NCBI GenBank assembly: GCA_041600915.1
Contig: JBFIJC010000116.1
Coordinates: 1 to 10,103, forward strand
Direction of reading: 5' to 3'
Source: Nitrogeniibacter sp041600915
GTDB lineage: Bacteria; Pseudomonadota; Gammaproteobacteria; Burkholderiales; Rhodocyclaceae
Length of the DNA stretch: 10,103 bases
Shown: positions 6,195 through 10,103 of the stretch, one piece after another
How the letters are laid out: each line of letters begins with the position of its first letter
Numbering within the stretch: position 1 is the first letter of the stretch
Program-made: the position numbers and the translations under genes
Notes under the pieces: generated by a model
Told to the model about the DNA's origin: nothing
The model's database searches: none
Seen by the model: the letters and a program-made list of their open reading frames with translations, nothing else

Positions 6195-8993
6195 CGGCGC
6201 AGCTCTTAAGCGACACGCCGCGTATTTGAACTCGGGGATCTTGCCGAAGGGGTCTAGCGCCGGGTTGGTCAGCACATTGGCCGCTGCCTCGTTGTAGCAG
6301 AACGGCACAAACACCATGCCTTCGGGCATGCTCGGGTCAACGCGCGCCGCCAGCGAAATGCTGCCGCGACGCGTCGAGATACTCAGCATCTCGCCTTCAG
6401 CAATGCCCAGACGCAATAACTCACCCGGCGCGAGCATGGCCACGGCCGACGGTTCCAGTGCGTCCAGCACGTTTGAACGACGCGTCATCGAGCCGGTGTG
6501 CCAGTGTTCAAGCTGTCGGCCGGTGGTCAGCACCGTGGGGTACTCGGCGTCTACCGGCTCGTCGGGCGGCAAAGGGGCGGCCAGTGAGAAGCGGGCGCGG
6601 CCGCTCGCCGTCGGGAAGCGATCGCCAAACACCACGTCCAGCCCCGGCGCATCCGTTGCGGGGCACGGATACGTCACCGAGCCCTCACGCTCCAATCGTG
6701 CCCAGCTGATGTTCGCCATCGAAGCCATGCCCTGCCCCATTTCGGCGAAGACATCGCGCGGATGGGTGTATTGCCAGTTGAGCCCGAAGCGACGCGCGAT
6801 CTCCTGCGTGATCCACCAGTCGGCTTTTGCCTCGCCGGGCAGCGGCACAGCGGCGCGCCCCATCTGCACTTGCCGGTTGGTATTGGTGACCGTACCGTCT
6901 TTCTCGGACCACGCCGACGCCGGCAGGATCACATCGGCAAACTGCGCCGTTTCGGTGATGAAGATGTCCTGCACTACCAGGTGTTCGAGCTTGGCGAGCG
7001 CGGCACGCGCATGATCGAGATCGGGGTCGGACATGGCCGGATTTTCACCCATGATGAGCATGCCGCGAATGCTGCCGGCGAGAATGGCGTCCATGATCTC
7101 AACCACCGTCAGGCCGGGCTGGTCGGCCAGTGGCGTGTTCCACAATTCCTCGAAGGCCGCGCGCAACTGCGCGTCACCAACGCGCTGGTAGTCGGGCAGC
7201 ATCATCGGGATCAGGCCCGCGTCGGACGCGCCCTGCACGTTGTTCTGGCCACGTAGCGGATGCAGGCCGGTACCCGGCTTGCCGACATGTCCGCAGGCCA
7301 GCGCCAGCGAAATGAGGCAGCGCACGTTGTCGGTGCCGTGGGTGTGCTGCGATATGCCCATGCCCCAAAAGATCATGGCGCGTTCCGCATTCGCATACAG
7401 CCGGGCGATCTCGCGGATTTCGTCGGGCGCAACGCCGCAGACGGCCGACATGGCCTCGGGCGTCATTGGCGCCACATGGGCTTTGAGCGCCTCGAAGCCG
7501 TCGGTGTGCCGGGCGATGTAGTCGGTGTCGTATCGCTGTTCGGCTACGATCACGTTGAGCATGGCATTGAGCAAGGCAACATCGGCGCCCAGCGTAAAGC
7601 GCACCGCGCGATGGGCATAACCGCCCAGTGTCTGGCTGCGCGGGTTGAGGCTGATGATCCTGGTGCCGCGCTTGGCCGCCTGCTTAAAATAGGTGGCAGC
7701 CACCGGATGGTTGGCCTCGGGGTTGCAGCCGATCAGCACCACCAGATCAGCCTCAAGCGCTTGCATGAAGGACGCAGTGACCGCGCCCGAGCCGATGCAC
7801 TCGATCAGCGCCGCGACCGAACTGGCGTGGCACAGGCGCGTGCAGTGATCGACATGATTGGAGCCAAAGCCGGTGCGCACCAGCTTCTGAAACAGCCACG
7901 CTTCCTCATTGGAGCACTTGGCGCTGCCAAAACCGGCGAGCGCGTCAGGGCCGTGGGTATCGCGCAACGCCATCAAACCATGCGCGGCGACATCGAGCGC
8001 TTCGTCCCAACTGGCTTCGCGGAAGTGCGTGAGCGGATTGGCGGGGTCGAAGTCCGGGTCCATGCCCTTCGCCACGCCTTCGCGACGAATGAGGGGGCGT
8101 GCCAGCCGGGCATGGTGATTGGGGTAATCGAATCCGAAGCGCCCCTTCACACACAGACGGCCGGCGTTTGACGGGCCATTGCGCCCTTCGACAAACAGGA
8201 TGCGGTCATCCTTGACGTGGTACGTGAGCTGGCAGCCCACGCCGCAATACGGGCACACCGAGTCAACTCTCCGATCGGCCGCCGCCGAGTCACCCCGGCC
8301 ATCTGCGTCGATGAGCGTGGCGGGCATCAAAGCCCCCGTCGGGCAGGCTTGGACGCACTCGCCACAGGCCACGCAGGTGCTCGCGCCCATGGTGTCGTCG
8401 AAGTCGAACACGACCTTGGACGACGCGCCGCGATAGGCCAGCCCGATCACATCATTCACCTGCACTTCCCGGCAGGCCCGCACGCACAGATTGCAATCGA
8501 TGCAGGCGTCCAGATTGACGCGCATGGCGGCGTGGGTGGCGTCTTGTCGTGCGGCGTCGGGCGTGCGCTGTGGCAAGCGGGCTTTTACCTGGGCGACGTC
8601 AATATCGAGCTGATCGACCATCCGCCAGAAGTGACTGGCGCGATCGGGGCTGTGCTCGCGGTCGGGCTGGTCGGCCAGCAGCAATTCCATCACCGCTTCA
8701 CGCGACACCTGGGCACGGGACGAGGTTGCGCTTTTGACCACCATGCCGGGCGCAGCTTCGCGGATACAACTGGCGGCCAGCGTGCGCTCGCCCTCGATCT
8801 CAACCATGCAGGCGCGGCAGTTGCCGTCGGCGCGGTAGCCCGGCGCATCCTTGAAGCACAGGTGAGGAATACGCTCCCCTGCACGTTTGGCGACTTGCCA
8901 CAGCGTTTCGCCGGGCATGGCCTCGACCATCACGCCATCAAGACTAATCTCGAAGCCAGTGGATTGCACTCCGGGTTGCATTGGCTCCCCCAT
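6180..8993 (-). CDS. fdsA: NAD-dependent formate dehydrogenase, alpha (molybdenum catalytic) subunit
   Basis: Catalytic subunit of a soluble formate dehydrogenase that oxidises formate to CO2 at a bis-MGD molybdenum site. In 937 residues the order is: a [2Fe-2S] ferredoxin domain (Cys46, 59, 62, 76; GNCRACMVEIEG); a double [4Fe-4S] domain (Cys164/167/170/174 in CIDCNLCVRAC and Cys207/210/213/217 in CVACGECVQACP); the molybdopterin-domain cluster (Cys247, 250, 254, 281; CPYCGVGC); then the molybdopterin oxidoreductase body. Cys388-His389 in HCTRLCHAS is the expected metal ligand pair; the codon is TGC, so cysteine, not selenocysteine. The C-terminal domain (TTGRQLEHWHTG, FCYNEAAANVLTNPALDP) is complete. 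The ATG at 8991-8993 overlaps the fdsB stop as TGATG; a second ATG four codons on is an alternative. The last codons SKAG and the stop come from the REP arm. Length is close to the 958 residues known for the Rhodobacter capsulatus subunit. Confidence 0.95.
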   Translation of the reverse strand: MGEPMQPGVQSTGFEISLDGVMVEAMPGETLWQVAKRAGERIPHLCFKDAPGYRADGNCRACMVEIEGERTLAASCIREAAPGMVVKSATSSRAQVSREAVMELLLADQPDREHSPDRASHFWRMVDQLDIDVAQVKARLPQRTPDAARQDATHAAMRVNLDACIDCNLCVRACREVQVNDVIGLAYRGASSKVVFDFDDTMGASTCVACGECVQACPTGALMPATLIDADGRGDSAAADRRVDSVCPYCGVGCQLTYHVKDDRILFVEGRNGPSNAGRLCVKGRFGFDYPNHHARLARPLIRREGVAKGMDPDFDPANPLTHFREASWDEALDVAAHGLMALRDTHGPDALAGFGSAKCSNEEAWLFQKLVRTGFGSNHVDHCTRLCHASSVAALIECIGSGAVTASFMQALEADLVVLIGCNPEANHPVAATYFKQAAKRGTRIISLNPRSQTLGGYAHRAVRFTLGADVALLNAMLNVIVAEQRYDTDYIARHTDGFEALKAHVAPMTPEAMSAVCGVAPDEIREIARLYANAERAMIFWGMGISQHTHGTDNVRCLISLALACGHVGKPGTGLHPLRGQNNVQGASDAGLIPMMLPDYQRVGDAQLRAAFEELWNTPLADQPGLTVVEIMDAILAGSIRGMLIMGENPAMSDPDLDHARAALAKLEHLVVQDIFITETAQFADVILPASAWSEKDGTVTNTNRQVQMGRAAVPLPGEAKADWWITQEIARRFGLNWQYTHPRDVFAEMGQGMASMANISWARLEREGSVTYPCPATDAPGLDVVFGDRFPTASGRARFSLAAPLPPDEPVDAEYPTVLTTGRQLEHWHTGSMTRRSNVLDALEPSAVAMLAPGELLRLGIAEGEMLSISTRRGSISLAARVDPSMPEGMVFVPFCYNEAAANVLTNPALDPFGKIPEFKYAACRLRAAPSKAG

Positions 8994-10103
8994 CAGACGT
9001 CCCCCGCTTCGCGCACATGCACGCCCTGGTGGGCCAGCTCCGCCGGGAAAAACGTCAGCAAACTGGTCACCGGATTAGGCGCAGCCTGCCCCAAACCGCA
9101 AATCGACGCGTCCTGCATCACTTGGGCGAGCCGGCGCAGTTGCGTCGCATCCCACTCCGCGCGGTCCAGCAAGGCCAGCATTTTTTCTGTACCGACGCGG
9201 CAGGGCGTGCACTGCCCGCAGGATTCATCAGCAAAAAAGGCCATCAGGTTTTTGGCCACGCTGCGCAGATCATCCTGATCTGACACCACAATGACAGCGG
9301 CCGAACCGATGAAACAACCATGTGGCTGAAGCGTGTCGAAATCCAGCGGCACATCGGCCTTGGACGCGGGCAATATGCCGCCCGATGCGCCACCCGGCAA
9401 ATAGGCCAGCAGGCGGTGCCCCTCGGCCATGCCGCCGCAAAACTCATCCACCAGCTCGTTCAGCGTGATGCCCGCCGGCGCCAGATGCACGCCCGGCGTT
9501 TTGACCCGGCCCGACACCGAGAAACTGCGCAGGCCTTGTCGGCCATTTCGCCCCTGCGCGGCAAACCAGTCTGCCCCCTTCGCGTACAGCACGGGAATCC
9601 AGTAAACCGTCTCGACGTTGTTCACCAGGGTCGGTCGATCAAACAGGCCGACTTGCGCCACAAAGGGCGGGCGGTGTCGCGGCTTGCCCGGCTTACCCTC
9701 GAGCGACTCGATAAGCGCCGACTCTTCGCCGCAAATGTAGGCACCCGCACCCCGACGCAATACGATGAAACCGGGCGCCACCAGACCCGCCGATTCGAGC
9801 TCGGCAATCGCCTCGCGAAGCACACGACGCAAGCCCGGGTACTCGTCGCGCAGGTAGAAGTAGAGCGCACTGGCGTCGATCGCCGTCGCACTGATCAAGG
9901 CGCCTTCCAGAAACCGGTGAGGCGATTGCTCCAGATAGTAGAGATCTTTGAAAGTGCCCGGCTCGCCTTCGTCGGCATTGATGACCATGTAGCGCGGCGC
10001 GGGTTCGGCGCGAACCGCCTGCCACTTTCGCCAGGCCGGAAAGCCGGCCCCGCCAAGGCCGCGCAAGCCGGCCGCCTGAAGCATGTCGCTGAGTGTTTCG
10101 ACG
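8993..10103 (-). CDS. fdsB: NAD-dependent formate dehydrogenase, beta (FMN/NADH) subunit, N-terminus outside window
   Basis: Diaphorase subunit that passes electrons from the FdsA clusters through a [4Fe-4S] centre and FMN to NAD+. It is homologous to NuoF of complex I. The frame stays open past the right edge, so about 370 C-terminal residues of a protein of roughly 500 are seen. Motifs, numbered from an in-frame Met codon at 10082-10084, are LRGLGGAGFPAWRKW (8-21) and INADEGEPGTFKD (35-47) for the FMN/NADH pocket, GAGAYICGEESALIESLEG (112-130), and the cluster cysteines 289, 292, 295 (ESCGQCTPC) and 329 (SICGLGQ). Complex I is excluded because the next gene is a formate dehydrogenase alpha subunit rather than nuoG. 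The Met at 10084 is not the true start: similarity continues upstream (VETLSD). fdsG is expected beyond the right edge. Confidence 0.94.
   Translation of the reverse strand, partial: VETLSDMLQAAGLRGLGGAGFPAWRKWQAVRAEPAPRYMVINADEGEPGTFKDLYYLEQSPHRFLEGALISATAIDASALYFYLRDEYPGLRRVLREAIAELESAGLVAPGFIVLRRGAGAYICGEESALIESLEGKPGKPRHRPPFVAQVGLFDRPTLVNNVETVYWIPVLYAKGADWFAAQGRNGRQGLRSFSVSGRVKTPGVHLAPAGITLNELVDEFCGGMAEGHRLLAYLPGGASGGILPASKADVPLDFDTLQPHGCFIGSAAVIVVSDQDDLRSVAKNLMAFFADESCGQCTPCRVGTEKMLALLDRAEWDATQLRRLAQVMQDASICGLGQAAPNPVTSLLTFFPAELAHQGVHVREAGDV

Noticed and set aside
7825..7840. Selenocysteine at the formate dehydrogenase active site
   Set aside because: The codon at the metal-ligand position (7830-7832 on the - strand) is TGC, cysteine; there is no in-frame TGA and so no need for a SECIS element.
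7260..9278. Two + strand open frames of about 300-350 codons opposite fdsA and fdsB
   Set aside because: They are antisense to strongly conserved iron-sulfur and molybdopterin domains and have no family features of their own.
6180..10103. Complex I (nuoF-nuoG) or NAD-linked hydrogenase genes
   Set aside because: The large subunit has the Cys-His metal-ligand pair and bis-MGD domains of formate dehydrogenase, and no nuoE or nuoH neighbours or hydrogenase subunits are visible.

Overview
The window is about 10.1 kb of GC-rich, densely coding bacterial DNA. It fits a betaproteobacterium, probably of the Rhodocyclales type (Thauera, Azoarcus, Zoogloea and relatives). That placement rests on overall protein character, gene density and a REP-like palindromic repeat, not on a phylogenetic marker, so it is tentative. 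All genes are housekeeping or metabolic. I see no phage, integron, CRISPR, insertion sequence, toxin-antitoxin or defence module, no tRNA or rRNA, and nothing I would call an undescribed system.

Layout. Positions 2-757 (+) hold the 3' end of mfd, the transcription-repair coupling factor. It meets an AraC-family regulator gene (758-1591, -) head-on with no spacer; a 10-base palindrome spans the two stop codons. Across a 91-bp gap, the regulator is divergent from a peroxiredoxin-like gene (1683-2219, +) with a CPIC active-site motif, which ends in a clear intrinsic terminator (2244-2271). A second + strand unit follows: aroG (DAHP synthase, 2397-3473), serB (phosphoserine phosphatase, 3473-4303) and a fused pabB-pabC gene (4335-6119). 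aroG and serB overlap as TGATG. serB and pabBC are separated by 31 bases that form an 11-codon mini-frame overlapping both genes.

A 24-bp perfect inverted repeat with a 25-nt spacer (6122-6194) lies at the convergent junction with the last unit. That unit, on the - strand, encodes a soluble NAD-linked molybdenum formate dehydrogenase: fdsB (8993 to beyond the right edge) then fdsA (6180-8993), again overlapping as TGATG. One arm of the repeat lies inside fdsA and supplies its last four codons and stop.

How the genes relate. AroG opens the shikimate pathway to chorismate, and PabBC takes chorismate to 4-aminobenzoate for folate. SerB makes serine, the main donor of folate one-carbon units. 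The operon can therefore be read as a folate/one-carbon precursor unit. The neighbouring formate dehydrogenase oxidises a C1 compound to CO2 and gives NADH, but it is on the opposite strand in a separate unit, so any functional link is inference. The AraC/peroxiredoxin pair looks like a small self-contained regulator-target module.
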